Shown here piece by piece: positions 1 through 9,680 of a stretch of 64,000 nucleotides of DNA. The first letter of the stretch is position 1; each line of letters starts with the position of its first letter. The notes beneath the pieces are model-generated. The model saw only the letters and a program-made list of their open reading frames with translations. It did not search any database and was not told the origin of the DNA. A program made the translations under genes and the position numbers. The stretch is from the NCBI GenBank assembly GCA_001897855.1, contig MKUO01000021.1:124001-188000 (forward strand). The letters run 5' to 3'. The DNA comes from Bacteroidetes bacterium 43-93. Lineage in GTDB: Bacteria; Bacteroidota; Bacteroidia; Chitinophagales; Chitinophagaceae.

Positions 1-1
1 A

Positions 2-925
2 CAGTCCTGTGTTGTAGCTTATTTTTACTTCTTCGTAGCTTTCATGCAAAGGAAGCATTGGCGATATGTGCTCGGTATGGGCCTTATCCTTGCGGCAGGT
101 GCTTTTATTAAGCCTGTGCTTTATCCAGTGGTATATCTACATGCTGTGGGTATATTGGCTTACGCATCCATACATCGCAGTGCATTAATGCGGACAGCAA
201 TATGCGCAATAATGCCATTATTGCTTATTGTTGGCTATGGATATGTTAACTACGAGCGCACCGGCAAGTTCCATTTTTCAAGTACACAATCTTTCAATGC
301 CATTTTCTATTATTACAACTTTTACAAAGACGAATATGGCGTAGACATGGCGGAACAGTTTTTACACGCAGAGCGAAGCCATGTAAAAGAACTCCCGACG
401 TTTTTGCAACGCTATGACTACGCGAATGCTCGTGGAATGCAGTTATTAAAACAAAATTTTTCATCTTACCTGCCATATCATATTGGCCGTAGCCTTCTCG
501 TGTTTATAGATCCCGGTAAAGGCGAACTGGATATGTTTATAGGCTTACTTACACTGTCCAAACTCTATGATGTTTATAATACTGCAAGTTTCTTTAATAC
601 AATAAGAGATAAAGGATATGCCGGTATAGAAGATTACATGGCTCGTAATCCCACTTTACCAATAGCTGCAGTAGTGTTGTTCTTTAATTTGCTGCGTCTG
701 GCTGGTTTTGTTTTATTCTTGTTCAGTAAGCGATATTCTTTTAGGCTGAGAGCTTTTATAGCAACATTGGTAGGTTATTTTGTATTTATAGCTGGTCCTA
801 TTGCTAACACAAGATATTTCATACCCGTTTCATTGATTGTGATCGGTACTGCTGTGCTAGGCTATCAGTATATCTTGCAAAGGCAAAGGAATAAGGCTAT
901 TATTGCAACCGCTGGTAATCTTTAA
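2..925 (+). CDS. Polytopic membrane protein, glycosyltransferase-39-like, 5' end outside window
   Basis: The reading frame is open from base 2, before the first ATG at 44, and the residues there (VVAYFYFFVAF) are hydrophobic like a membrane helix, so the gene most likely begins upstream of the window. At least 307 residues are visible, with about six or seven hydrophobic segments separated by a soluble stretch of roughly 100 residues. The arrangement resembles the C-terminal half of dolichyl-phosphate-mannose-type (GT-C fold) glycosyltransferases, but the catalytic N-terminal loop is not in view. The next gene begins two bases after this stop codon, so the two are probably co-transcribed. The family assignment is an inference from topology and neighbour only. 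Confidence 0.6.
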   Translation, partial: QSCVVAYFYFFVAFMQRKHWRYVLGMGLILAAGAFIKPVLYPVVYLHAVGILAYASIHRSALMRTAICAIMPLLLIVGYGYVNYERTGKFHFSSTQSFNAIFYYYNFYKDEYGVDMAEQFLHAERSHVKELPTFLQRYDYANARGMQLLKQNFSSYLPYHIGRSLLVFIDPGKGELDMFIGLLTLSKLYDVYNTASFFNTIRDKGYAGIEDYMARNPTLPIAAVVLFFNLLRLAGFVLFLFSKRYSFRLRAFIATLVGYFVFIAGPIANTRYFIPVSLIVIGTAVLGYQYILQRQRNKAIIATAGNL

Positions 926-927
926 TA

Positions 928-2466
928 TTGTATTATATCCGCAAATACTATCCCATTATTGCATCGGCGTTATTGCTGTGCATCGGTGTATGTTTGTTGT
1001 TCCCATATTGTCAGTATTATATAGACCCGGACGCAACCGCCTATCTTACAATCGCCCGCAGATATGCAGATGGTGATTGGCTAAAAGCTATTAATGGCTA
1101 TTGGAGCCCATGGAGTTGCTGGCTTACTGCTGGTTTTATAAGGTTGGGCACAACCGCAATTACCGGTGCTATACTGGCCAATACGATCGGCGCAATAGGG
1201 GTATTGTATGTTTCTCAATTATTTTTCATCAAGTACAGGACACCCTATTTCGCACAGGTTGTCTTACAAGGCGCATTAGCCATATTCCTTTGCTATGCGG
1301 TGTATTATCAAAACTTTGATGATCTCTGGGAGTGTTTTTTTCTTTTATATGCTTTGCGCATTATCGTCAGCCACAGGTTTAAATATTCGCCCACGTTATG
1401 GATTGGGGCAGGCATGGCAGGCGCGTGTGCCTATTTTGCAAAGGCCTACGCTTTTCCGTTTTTTATAATCAGCACTGCCATACTCACGTTTTACATTAAC
1501 CGGGCATGGCATAAAAAATATGTGCGCAACTGGCTCATCAATTTTGGTGTGGTTTTGTTGGTAATGCTTACGCTTAGTTTGCCCTGGCTGTTCGCGCTGC
1601 ATAGCAAGTATGGCATGTGGACCACCGGTACTGCAGGCAATCTCAATATGTCCTGGTACCTGGTAGGGCATCCTCTATTGAAGCACGAATTTGCTAGTTT
1701 CTTACCGCCGGTATATAACGATTCGCCCTCTTATTGGGAAGATCCCTGGTATGTGAATGGTCCGCTTCCTATGTTTTGGCATTCGCGGGCGCTCTTTGTC
1801 AGGCAACTATTGAAGATCGTCCAAAATAGTTGGAAGTTTATTGTTAGCGGTATGCAGATCAGTGTTGTATTTCTGCCGGTCTTCCTGTATGTATTAAGAT
1901 TATTATTCAAGAAAATTCGCCGGTTACATTATAAGGTGTTTTATCCTTTGCTGATTGTGTTTTTGTTATTCCCGTTACCATTCTTTCTTATCAATTTCGA
2001 GGCTCGGTACATCTGGTATATGCTGCCTTTGAGTATGATACTGGGCATCGCTATTATGCAGCGAAATAGAATTTTCAATAAAAAGGTTTTCATACTGCTT
2101 TTTGCGGGCTCTTACGCAATATATCCGTTACATGGTATCTATAAGATGTGGAACGAGGGGAGGGAAGAGTATAACTTGGCTGGTCATCTTAAAGCCCTCG
2201 GTCTTAAGGGTAGCTTTGTATCCAATGTATCGTACGGCCTGCCCGGGGATGTGGAACTGCAACGCCTTGCCTACTTTTCAGGTAATAGATACTTCATGTC
2301 CTCTTCCGATAGCCTTAACGAGCAGGTATGGAGTAAGGCCCATATTCAATATTATTTTCTTTCCCGGCATAGCGATAATACATCTTTGCTATCAGGCCGC
2401 TTAGACGACAAATACCCGGTCTTATGGGAAGATGCCAACTGGAAAATCTACAGGCTGGGCAACTGA
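928..2466 (+). CDS. Polytopic membrane protein, possible GT-C glycosyltransferase
   Basis: A 512-residue protein with about ten or more hydrophobic segments. After the first helix comes an acidic loop, YYIDPDATAYLTIARRYADG, whose position and Asp residues resemble the first periplasmic loop of GT-C (family 39/83) glycosyltransferases, where an Asp is catalytic. A soluble C-terminal part of about 100 residues follows the last helix. The start is a TTG only two bases after the preceding stop, which suggests translational coupling. No in-frame ATG lies close to the N-terminal helix. Together with the upstream gene it may form a small unit transferring sugars from lipid carriers at the inner membrane. 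The exact substrate cannot be told; it could be an unrelated polytopic protein. Confidence 0.6.
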   Translation: MYYIRKYYPIIASALLLCIGVCLLFPYCQYYIDPDATAYLTIARRYADGDWLKAINGYWSPWSCWLTAGFIRLGTTAITGAILANTIGAIGVLYVSQLFFIKYRTPYFAQVVLQGALAIFLCYAVYYQNFDDLWECFFLLYALRIIVSHRFKYSPTLWIGAGMAGACAYFAKAYAFPFFIISTAILTFYINRAWHKKYVRNWLINFGVVLLVMLTLSLPWLFALHSKYGMWTTGTAGNLNMSWYLVGHPLLKHEFASFLPPVYNDSPSYWEDPWYVNGPLPMFWHSRALFVRQLLKIVQNSWKFIVSGMQISVVFLPVFLYVLRLLFKKIRRLHYKVFYPLLIVFLLFPLPFFLINFEARYIWYMLPLSMILGIAIMQRNRIFNKKVFILLFAGSYAIYPLHGIYKMWNEGREEYNLAGHLKALGLKGSFVSNVSYGLPGDVELQRLAYFSGNRYFMSSSDSLNEQVWSKAHIQYYFLSRHSDNTSLLSGRLDDKYPVLWEDANWKIYRLGN

Positions 2467-2501
2467 TGTCTACGGTGGCACAAAATATCAGTATTAATAA
2501 T

Positions 2502-2509
2502 TATCTTTG
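2502..2509 (+). promoter_or_regulatory. Candidate -7 promoter element of the aldolase gene
   Basis: TATCTTTG is an exact match to the Bacteroidota -7 consensus TAnnTTTG. Transcription would begin near 2516, giving a leader of about 24 bases before the ATG at 2540. No convincing -33 TTTG is seen. Confidence 0.5.
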
Positions 2510-2539
2510 CACACTTTTTAAAAATTATTCAACTGATAT

Positions 2540-3598
2540 ATGGCATCAAAAAAAATACAGGAACTTTTAGGAGATCAGGCTGGTTATTTGCTTGACCATA
2601 CCTGCAAAACAATTGATAAATCTGCACTGCACCTGCCTTCAGGTAATGTTATAGATGATGTTTGGGCAATGTCTAACCGTAATATCCCTACACTGCGCAG
2701 CATCCAGGCGCTGATGGGTAACGGCCGTCTTGCAAATACAGGTTATGTTTCTATCCTTCCTGTAGATCAGGGCATCGAGCACAGCGCAGGCGCGTCTTTT
2801 GCTCCCAATCCTATTTATTTTGATCCTGAAAATATCGTAAAGCTGGCTATCGAGGGTGGTTGCAACGCTGTTGCTTCTACTTACGGCGTATTAGGCGCAG
2901 TTGCTCGTAAATATGCTCATAAAATACCATTCATCGTTAAGATCAATCACAACGAGTTTATTTCTTATCCTAATCGTTTTGATCAGATCATGTTCGGTAC
3001 TATTAAAGATGCATGGAACATGGGTGCTACAGCAGTGGGCGCTACCATCTACTTTGGTAGCGAAGAAAGCAGCCGCCAGATCGTAGAAGTTGCTAAAGCG
3101 TTTGAATATGCGCATGAACTGGGTATGGCTACTGTATTGTGGTGCTACCTGCGCAATAGTGGTTTCAAGAAAGATGGTGTTGACTATCATACTGCCGCTG
3201 ATCTTACAGCGCAGGCAAACCACTTAGGTGTTACTATACAGGCTGATATCATCAAACAAAAACTTCCCGTAGGTAATGGTGGTTATACCGCGCTTAACTT
3301 CGGTAAAACACATAAAAAAGTTTACGAAGAGCTGACTACAGATCACCCGATAGATCTTTGCCGCTACCAGGTTGCTAATTGCTACATGGGCCGTGCAGGA
3401 TTGATCAACTCAGGTGGCGAATCCAAAGGTGCATCGGATCTTGCCGAAGCGGTAATGACTGCAGTAGTGAATAAACGCGCCGGTGGTATGGGTCTTATTA
3501 GCGGACGTAAAGCATTCCAGAAACCAATGCAGGAAGGTGTACAGTTGCTGAATACAATCCAGGATGTATATCTTGATAAAGATGTAACTATCGCATAA
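2540..3598 (+). CDS. fbaB: Class I fructose-bisphosphate aldolase (DhnA/FbaB type)
   Basis: A 352-residue cytoplasmic enzyme expected to cleave fructose 1,6-bisphosphate to glyceraldehyde-3-phosphate and dihydroxyacetone phosphate through a Schiff-base lysine, working in glycolysis and gluconeogenesis. It has the length and motifs of the archaeal/FbaB-type class I family: [13 protein letters not shown] near residue 75, [10 protein letters not shown] near 135, [13 protein letters not shown] near 170, and the phosphate-binding end [13 protein letters not shown] near 315. No class II zinc-site pattern is seen. The gene stands alone between a -7 promoter match and a strong terminator at 3624. Many TTCGT/GGTGCT-type preferred codons suggest strong expression. 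The family is clear; physiological direction is inferred. Confidence 0.92.
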   Translation: MASKKIQELLGDQAGYLLDHTCKTIDKSALHLPSGNVIDDVWAMSNRNIPTLRSIQALMGNGRLANTGYVSILPVDQGIEHSAGASFAPNPIYFDPENIVKLAIEGGCNAVASTYGVLGAVARKYAHKIPFIVKINHNEFISYPNRFDQIMFGTIKDAWNMGATAVGATIYFGSEESSRQIVEVAKAFEYAHELGMATVLWCYLRNSGFKKDGVDYHTAADLTAQANHLGVTIQADIIKQKLPVGNGGYTALNFGKTHKKVYEELTTDHPIDLCRYQVANCYMGRAGLINSGGESKGASDLAEAVMTAVVNKRAGGMGLISGRKAFQKPMQEGVQLLNTIQDVYLDKDVTIA

Positions 3599-3623
3599 TA
3601 TTTTTCCCGTTTATACTTTTTTG

Positions 3624-3652
3624 AAAGGCCACATATTATGTGGCCTTTCTTG
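3624..3652 (+). terminator. Rho-independent terminator after the aldolase gene
   Basis: A 12-bp perfect stem (3624-3635 with 3637-3648, AAAGGCCACATA) with a one-base nominal loop, followed by a T-rich stretch, 26 bases after the stop codon. Confidence 0.85.
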
Positions 3653-4095
3653 TTTTATGTTGTTTTCAGCGTCGTGTATTTTGCTGCAACTTGTAGTGAT
3701 AATAATCACCACTACGCTATGATGTATGTTCTATTATATAGCGAATTGCAGGTATATATTTACGTTTATTAAAATGTTTTAATAGCGAGATTAATAGCTG
3801 ATTATAAAACGATTAAAAACAAATTAAAACCACTAAATCGTATTTTAATTTGATAACACATAAATATCTTGCAACTAACAAACAAATAAAAAACTGTTAA
3901 AAACAACTTATAGTTAGTAGTCAAACAAAACAAACCAAACACACCTTCACACCCTACAATTTTTTTTTGACTCTGCGCCGGTTGTTACTACTCAGTACCT
4001 ATTAATCGCTCGTTACCCCGAAACATAGAATGCATGACTGTGCTACCATGCTATTCTGGAAAATTTTATGAGAAAGTAAAAACTAGTATTTTAAT
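3653..4095. other. Long AT-rich intergenic leader region
   Basis: No supported gene. The stretch is AT-rich; from about 3870 to 3960 the plus strand is A/C-rich and almost free of G, ending in a run of nine or ten T. The element TATCTTGC at about 3866-3873 resembles, without matching, the -7 consensus. This looks like the promoter and a long unstructured leader of the beta-helix gene at 4096. Confidence 0.4.
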
Positions 4096-7000
4096 ATGAA
4101 ACAGACATCTACCTTTAAAAGCTTTCTGCTGATGGCTTTGTTTCTGCTTGGTTTCCAACGGTCGCAGGCTGCCATTTCATCGGGTACCTATACAATAGGT
4201 GCTACCGGCACGTATCCAACCCTGGCTGCCGCCATCGCAGACATAAGCACCCTTTCGGGCTCCATAGTATTAAACATCCAGCCCGGCACCTACACGGGTA
4301 CCGATTGGCAGGTGCAGATACCTAATTTTGCAGGTTCCAGTAGTTCTAACAGGGTTACTATCCAGGCAGCAAATGGTGTAGGTACGGTTACCATCAGCAA
4401 CGCCGGTACTTCTTCTGCCAATTATGTATTGCAGCTTAATGGCACACAATACATTTCAATAAAAAATCTTACGATAGTTAACACCGGTACTACGTATGGC
4501 CGTGTTATAGATTTAACCGGCGGCGCCAGTTATGATAGTGTTTTAGGTTGTACGCTAACCGGTGTTTCCGGTTCCTCTTCAAGCAATAACCGCGCTGTTA
4601 TCAGTGCCACATCCGGTGGTAGTATGAATAGCAATGTTATCAAAGGCAACACTATCCAGTATGGTTCTTATGGTGTTTACTGGAATGCAGGTAGCACCAG
4701 TACGCTGGCCTCTGATGATGTTATTAGTAATAATACATTCTCAGGCAACTACTACGCTTATATATACACTCAGTATATGGGCAATGCTACCATCCAGTAT
4801 AATACCTGTAGTGCTTCCAGCATTAGCGGCTATCACTATGGTATTTACATGTATTATCCGCAAAATGGCTTTACAATTACAAATAACTCCATCACTACAA
4901 GCAATACAGGCGGGTATCTGTATGGTATATACTCTACATACGGCAACAGCAGTACTACGTCTGCAAGTGAGCTTGTAGCATCTAACAATACTATCACACT
5001 AAACAGTACCAGCTATGTGTATGGTATTGACTTTTATTATTACAACTATAATATCAAGGCTGAAAATAATAATATAACCACTACAGCTACCAGCGGCTAC
5101 ACATATGGCGTGTACATGTATTGGTTCAATGTTAATATTAAGTTCAATAATAACGTGGTCAGCTGTAGCAATACTAGTTCGGGATATATATACGCTGTTT
5201 ATTTCTATTACAACAACTATGGCGCCAGTGATGCATACCTGGAAGTAAATAATAATACTATCTCGTATAGCTCTAACTACTATTGTTACGATTATTTCTA
5301 TTTCAATAATTACAATGGTACTAACTGTACTTTTAAATGTAATAACAACACATTTAATTGTACCGAGCTAAGCACATCTGCGTACAACTACGGTCCATAT
5401 TTCTACTACACAGGTATGTATGGTTCCGGTAACTCAGCAGAGATCAAGGGTAATGTGATGAACTATTCAAGCAAATATTATCACTATATAGCTTATATGT
5501 TATATCAGTATCATGCTGTGATATCTGATAATGTAGTTAATGCAACTTGCCCAAGTGGTACTTCCGGTTATGGTTATATCTATGGACCGGCCGACTATTA
5601 CAGCGAAGGTGCAATGGTTAAAAACAATACTGTTAACTATACTCATAATGGATCTGGCGGTGTTTACAACTATGATCCTTTTTGCAGCAACTCAGGAAAT
5701 GGTAGCCAGGACACATCCTTAAATAATACATACAATATAAGTCTTACTTCAGGTAGTTATTATAACTACGCAAACTATATTAACGGTTATTCTTCTGGTA
5801 ATACTATCAATGTTAGCACCACTTCAGGTTCCATCTACAATTATCCGCAATATGGATACGGTGGCCTGGTTTATAAAAACAAAATGAATTTTACATCCAC
5901 TACAGGTACTATCTATGGATTCTATGCCTATGGTTATCCATCTTATACAGGTTCTACCTGGATGGGTAATACTATTGATATGACCAGTACATCAGGTACT
6001 ATCTATGGTTGTGGTGGTTATCTGCCAGGTAACAATAGTATGATCAGCAACATATTTAAGGCTAAGACAGGTGGTAGCACGTACATGTATTATGAGTCTA
6101 GCTATGGCAACTATGCCGATATGTACTATCTAAATAATACATTCCACAGTGCTAGTACAGGTAGTACCAACTATCTTATCTACAAACAAGCCGGTAGTTC
6201 CAGTTATAATGGAGTGGCTTATTTATACAACAATATCTTCTCGCGCAACGATGGCACAAGCACTAGCCCGGCTATTTATCTGAATGATACTACTTATTGG
6301 CGAGCCGATTACAACTTGTATTATACTCCGGGTACTGTTACGCTGCGTGGTACTTCTAAGCCTAATATTACTACCACTTCTTTGCAGGCTTGGAGAAATG
6401 CAACAAATCGCGACCGTAATTCACTGATCTATGATCCGGGTTATAAAGATGCTGTGAACAAGGACGTGCATCCTGATCCTTCAAATCCTAATTCATGGGC
6501 GGTGAACGGTCGTGGTATGCATGTAGATGGTGATACGCTTGATGCGGATGGTGTAATGCGCCCTAAAACACGCCAGAATGGTGTTCCTGACCTGGGTGCT
6601 TATGAAGTTAGCCCCACCAGTACCCCTCCTGCATGTACCGCTATCCCTGCGGCACCGGCAGCAGGCACTACACAATACTTCCTCTTTGGCCAGGATACTG
6701 CAGCAAGCATAGCATGGGGCCCCGCAGCGCCATCTACAGCGGTAATGCGCCAGTACAGTGGCCAGCAGGCAGGCGCGCCTATGCCGTCACTGGTAGGCCG
6801 CAGTTACCTGTGGTTAGATCTGTTTACCAATGGTGTGTATGCACTCTCTCATACGCCAACAGTATATTATAAAGATCCTCAGTTGGGTACTATCTCTACA
6901 GAGGCCAATGCCAAGATCGCCAATTCATCCAATGGTTCTCCTTGGGTAGGTTACAACTATGGCAATGCTGCTACTGATCCTGTGCTCAACAAAGCATACC

Positions 7001-7875
7001 CTACAGCTGCATTGGATAGTGTGGGTAAATACACCATCGTAGAGAATGCACGTATCGGTATTCGTTGTGTGATCAACCCTACCAATGTAAAAGTGAGTAA
7101 TATCACTGCCTTTACTGCAGATGTTAACTGGGATGCTGTATTCCTGCCTATAGGGTACCAGGTGATAGTAGACAATAGTTCCGCTACTCCTGCGTCCGGT
7201 GTGGGTTCCAGCTTCGCGACCACCAATACAATTTCGCTGACTACGCTTACAGAGAACACGCACTATTATGTGCACGTGCGCAGTATTTGTGGTGCGAAGG
7301 ATACTTCCGGCTGGACGACTGTTGATTTCACAACACTGATCACTTGCCATACTCCACAGCCAAAGCTGATTACACTCACACAAAGCCGTGCTATTCTGTA
7401 TTGGGATACGGTACAGACAGCTACTAAGTACGAATATGTGATACAGCATGCGCCAACTCCGGCTCCCGCATTTGGTACCGTAGTTTATACTCCTAGCCTG
7501 CAATTGCCATTGGCTCCCGCATCAGATTACTATGTGTTTGTAAAAGCATATTGCAACAGTATCTATCCAGAGTCTGAATGGGGTGTATTAGGGTTCTCTA
7601 CTTTCCCTACTGCTATCAATACTATCAGTGGTAACAGCATTGGTTTGAGTGCCTATCCAAACCCTGTAACAGATGTATTGCATATAGCCCTGTCGAGCAA
7701 GATAGATGGCGAAGCAACTCTTACCGTTACAGATGTTACCGGCAAACAGGTACGCAGCATAGTGGTGAATACAAACCAGGTAGAAGTAAACATGAATACC
7801 TTGCCTGCAGGTGTGTACCAGCTGAAGTACAGCGACCGCAGCCATGTAGATGTAATGAAGATCAGCAAGCAATAA
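4096..7875 (+). CDS. Secreted Tyr/Asn-rich right-handed beta-helix protein with FN3 domains and T9SS sorting domain
   Basis: A 1259-residue exported protein. A signal peptide covers about residues 1-25 (hydrophobic core SFLLMALFLLGF). Residues about 30-800 are a low-complexity run of short repeats rich in Asn, Tyr, Ser, Thr and Gly, with recurring NNTI and YGIY-type elements, as in parallel beta-helix proteins. The region ends with VPDLGAYE near 835, a motif typical at the end of such helices. Two fibronectin-III-like domains follow (about 993-1080 and 1081-1172, with YYVHVRSICG and YYVFVKAYC strands). The last 77 residues are a T9SS type A domain (SAYPNPVTDVLHI, LPAGVYQLKYSD). It is probably displayed on the surface or released. 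Adhesin or polysaccharide-binding roles are possible but unproven; no catalytic residues were recognised. Confidence 0.85.
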   Translation: MKQTSTFKSFLLMALFLLGFQRSQAAISSGTYTIGATGTYPTLAAAIADISTLSGSIVLNIQPGTYTGTDWQVQIPNFAGSSSSNRVTIQAANGVGTVTISNAGTSSANYVLQLNGTQYISIKNLTIVNTGTTYGRVIDLTGGASYDSVLGCTLTGVSGSSSSNNRAVISATSGGSMNSNVIKGNTIQYGSYGVYWNAGSTSTLASDDVISNNTFSGNYYAYIYTQYMGNATIQYNTCSASSISGYHYGIYMYYPQNGFTITNNSITTSNTGGYLYGIYSTYGNSSTTSASELVASNNTITLNSTSYVYGIDFYYYNYNIKAENNNITTTATSGYTYGVYMYWFNVNIKFNNNVVSCSNTSSGYIYAVYFYYNNYGASDAYLEVNNNTISYSSNYYCYDYFYFNNYNGTNCTFKCNNNTFNCTELSTSAYNYGPYFYYTGMYGSGNSAEIKGNVMNYSSKYYHYIAYMLYQYHAVISDNVVNATCPSGTSGYGYIYGPADYYSEGAMVKNNTVNYTHNGSGGVYNYDPFCSNSGNGSQDTSLNNTYNISLTSGSYYNYANYINGYSSGNTINVSTTSGSIYNYPQYGYGGLVYKNKMNFTSTTGTIYGFYAYGYPSYTGSTWMGNTIDMTSTSGTIYGCGGYLPGNNSMISNIFKAKTGGSTYMYYESSYGNYADMYYLNNTFHSASTGSTNYLIYKQAGSSSYNGVAYLYNNIFSRNDGTSTSPAIYLNDTTYWRADYNLYYTPGTVTLRGTSKPNITTTSLQAWRNATNRDRNSLIYDPGYKDAVNKDVHPDPSNPNSWAVNGRGMHVDGDTLDADGVMRPKTRQNGVPDLGAYEVSPTSTPPACTAIPAAPAAGTTQYFLFGQDTAASIAWGPAAPSTAVMRQYSGQQAGAPMPSLVGRSYLWLDLFTNGVYALSHTPTVYYKDPQLGTISTEANAKIANSSNGSPWVGYNYGNAATDPVLNKAYPTAALDSVGKYTIVENARIGIRCVINPTNVKVSNITAFTADVNWDAVFLPIGYQVIVDNSSATPASGVGSSFATTNTISLTTLTENTHYYVHVRSICGAKDTSGWTTVDFTTLITCHTPQPKLITLTQSRAILYWDTVQTATKYEYVIQHAPTPAPAFGTVVYTPSLQLPLAPASDYYVFVKAYCNSIYPESEWGVLGFSTFPTAINTISGNSIGLSAYPNPVTDVLHIALSSKIDGEATLTVTDVTGKQVRSIVVNTNQVEVNMNTLPAGVYQLKYSDRSHVDVMKISKQ

Positions 7876-7901
7876 ATAATAACTAAAAGTTTATAATTTA
7901 T

Positions 7902-7932
7902 AAAATGCCCCCGCTCAGGGGGCATTTTGCAT
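7902..7932. terminator. Strong hairpin terminator after the beta-helix gene
   Basis: An 11-bp perfect stem, AAAATGCCCCC (7902-7912) with GGGGGCATTTT (7918-7928), loop of five bases, T-rich on both strands. Confidence 0.88.
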
Positions 7933-8058
7933 GAAGCATGAAAATTTTCTCAAAAAAATGCTTTTAAATTTTTAATATTTTTTAGTATCTTGCTACATAA
8001 CACTTAATTCAAACTCCGGCTTAAAATAATATTGCTGATGCGTATTAAATTTTACTCA

Positions 8059-9504
8059 ATGAAACGGCTTTTTGCACTGTGTATGGTACTTTTTGCCGCT
8101 CACAGCGTACAGGCGCAAACCTGGTGTACACCAACAGCTTTCCCAAGCGGGTGTACAAGTAATTTATATCTCAGTTATGTATGGACTGATTTGGGGATAC
8201 AGAATATAGATAATGCAAGTACTTGTGATGGCTATAAATATTATACAGGTACTAAAAAAGTATTGGAAATAATGGCCGGCCAGGCATGTTCGCTGCAAGT
8301 TCAATATAACAAACCAGGCCTATACCTTGCTAGAATGGTTGTGTGGATTGACTATAATGGTGATGGGTTATTTAATAATGATACTTATAACCCGGTGACT
8401 TTTCCTAACGGAGAAGTTGTATTTAGTGGTCCTAGTAACAACAAAAATCTTATTACAACTAACCCTTACGCAAAAGATGGACTTACTCGTATGCGTGTGA
8501 GGATATATTATAATGGAACCCCGACTTCTGCACCACTACCCGCTGATATAAGAAAACCCAATGCTGGTTGGAATGTTGACGCTTGTGATGTTAATGGAAC
8601 AGCTAACCCGAATGGAGAAACAGAAGATTATGATGTCATCATCCACAATCCGTGTAAAAAGATTCCTTCAGTTAGCATCACCAATGTTACCTCAAAAGGA
8701 GCGGATATTTCCTGGACTGTGAACGGTAATGAGAGGATGGTGGAATATACCATAGACCAAAGTCCTAACGATCCGGGCAATGGTAACTTCCTGCTTAATC
8801 CTACACAGACATCTATACATGTTCCGGATACGAACACAAGGCGTATCAACTGTAACACCAAATATTATTTCCACATCCGCGATATTTGTGATACAAACAG
8901 TCATAGCCAGGCTACTTATAGCTATGGCCCATGGAGGTTAGATTCTTTCCAGACACCTCCTTGCTGCGATGTGCCACCTATTACGGTGGATAATATCACT
9001 TCTAATACAGCTATTGCTTCATGGGGCCCTGTTACTTCTGTTATTCAATATGAATACGCGGTAAGCATTTCCGATTCTCCGGAGCCAACAGGTGGCACGC
9101 GTTACAATGGTACTACTACCTTGTTGCCGGGCCTCGATTGCTCCCGCGAATATTATTTCTTCCTCAGGGCTTTATGTAGTCCTACACCTACATCAGACTG
9201 GGGTATAGATTCATTCCTTACACAGCCTTGTACCAGCATAGATAATTCACCGGTACTGCCTGAGTTTAAGCTCAACGCATACCCTAACCCTACCCGCAAT
9301 GTAGTAACGCTCAGCGTAATGCACGGCATCAAGCGAGAGGTAGGTACTATCGAGGTGATGGATGTCACGGGCAAGGTATTAAAGACCGCTGTGATGGATG
9401 GCGATAAGCTGGATCTGAACCTGAATGATGTACCGAGTGGTTTATACATGATACGCTACTCCGATGAGCAGCGAACGCAGGTAATAAAAGTTCGCAGAGA
9501 GTAA
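8059..9504 (+). CDS. Secreted GEVED/FN3 protein with T9SS sorting domain (copy 1)
   Basis: A 481-residue exported protein. I chose the ATG at 8059 because it opens a clean signal peptide (MKRLFALCMVLFAAHSVQA) directly followed by Gln; the frame also has TTG at 8032 and ATG at 8038. The N-terminal part holds VVWIDYNGDGLF (a calcium-loop-like Asp/Asn motif) and the GEVED-family signature GETEDYDVIIHNPC near residue 187. Two FN3-like domains follow (about 200-300 and 301-395), and a T9SS sorting domain fills the end (LNAYPNPTRNVVTL ... VPSGLYMIRYSD). The next gene encodes a clear paralogue with the same layout. It is likely a surface or secreted structural or adhesive protein; no enzyme motif was found. 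Confidence 0.85.
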   Translation: MKRLFALCMVLFAAHSVQAQTWCTPTAFPSGCTSNLYLSYVWTDLGIQNIDNASTCDGYKYYTGTKKVLEIMAGQACSLQVQYNKPGLYLARMVVWIDYNGDGLFNNDTYNPVTFPNGEVVFSGPSNNKNLITTNPYAKDGLTRMRVRIYYNGTPTSAPLPADIRKPNAGWNVDACDVNGTANPNGETEDYDVIIHNPCKKIPSVSITNVTSKGADISWTVNGNERMVEYTIDQSPNDPGNGNFLLNPTQTSIHVPDTNTRRINCNTKYYFHIRDICDTNSHSQATYSYGPWRLDSFQTPPCCDVPPITVDNITSNTAIASWGPVTSVIQYEYAVSISDSPEPTGGTRYNGTTTLLPGLDCSREYYFFLRALCSPTPTSDWGIDSFLTQPCTSIDNSPVLPEFKLNAYPNPTRNVVTLSVMHGIKREVGTIEVMDVTGKVLKTAVMDGDKLDLNLNDVPSGLYMIRYSDEQRTQVIKVRRE

Positions 9505-9528
9505 TACCTCTTTCAACAATAATATTTA

Positions 9529-9556
9529 AGCCCCGTTTCACGACGGGGCTTTTTAA
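9529..9556 (+). terminator. Hairpin terminator after GEVED copy 1
   Basis: Stem AGCCCCGT (9529-9536) with ACGGGGCT (9543-9550), loop TTCACG, followed by TTTTT. Confidence 0.85.
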
Positions 9557-9680
9557 TGTTCCTTAAAATCAGATTAAAACTAATTTATCTTACTTTCCTC
9601 TTACCCTATATTCCCGTCTTTCTCATTACAGGACATACGTGTCCCTGTATTTGTATGGTTACTCATAAAACTTAATCCTG

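Noticed and set aside
6925-7503. 192-codon minus-strand frame within the beta-helix gene
   Set aside because: Shadow of the FN3-coding region, with no start context or recognisable fold.
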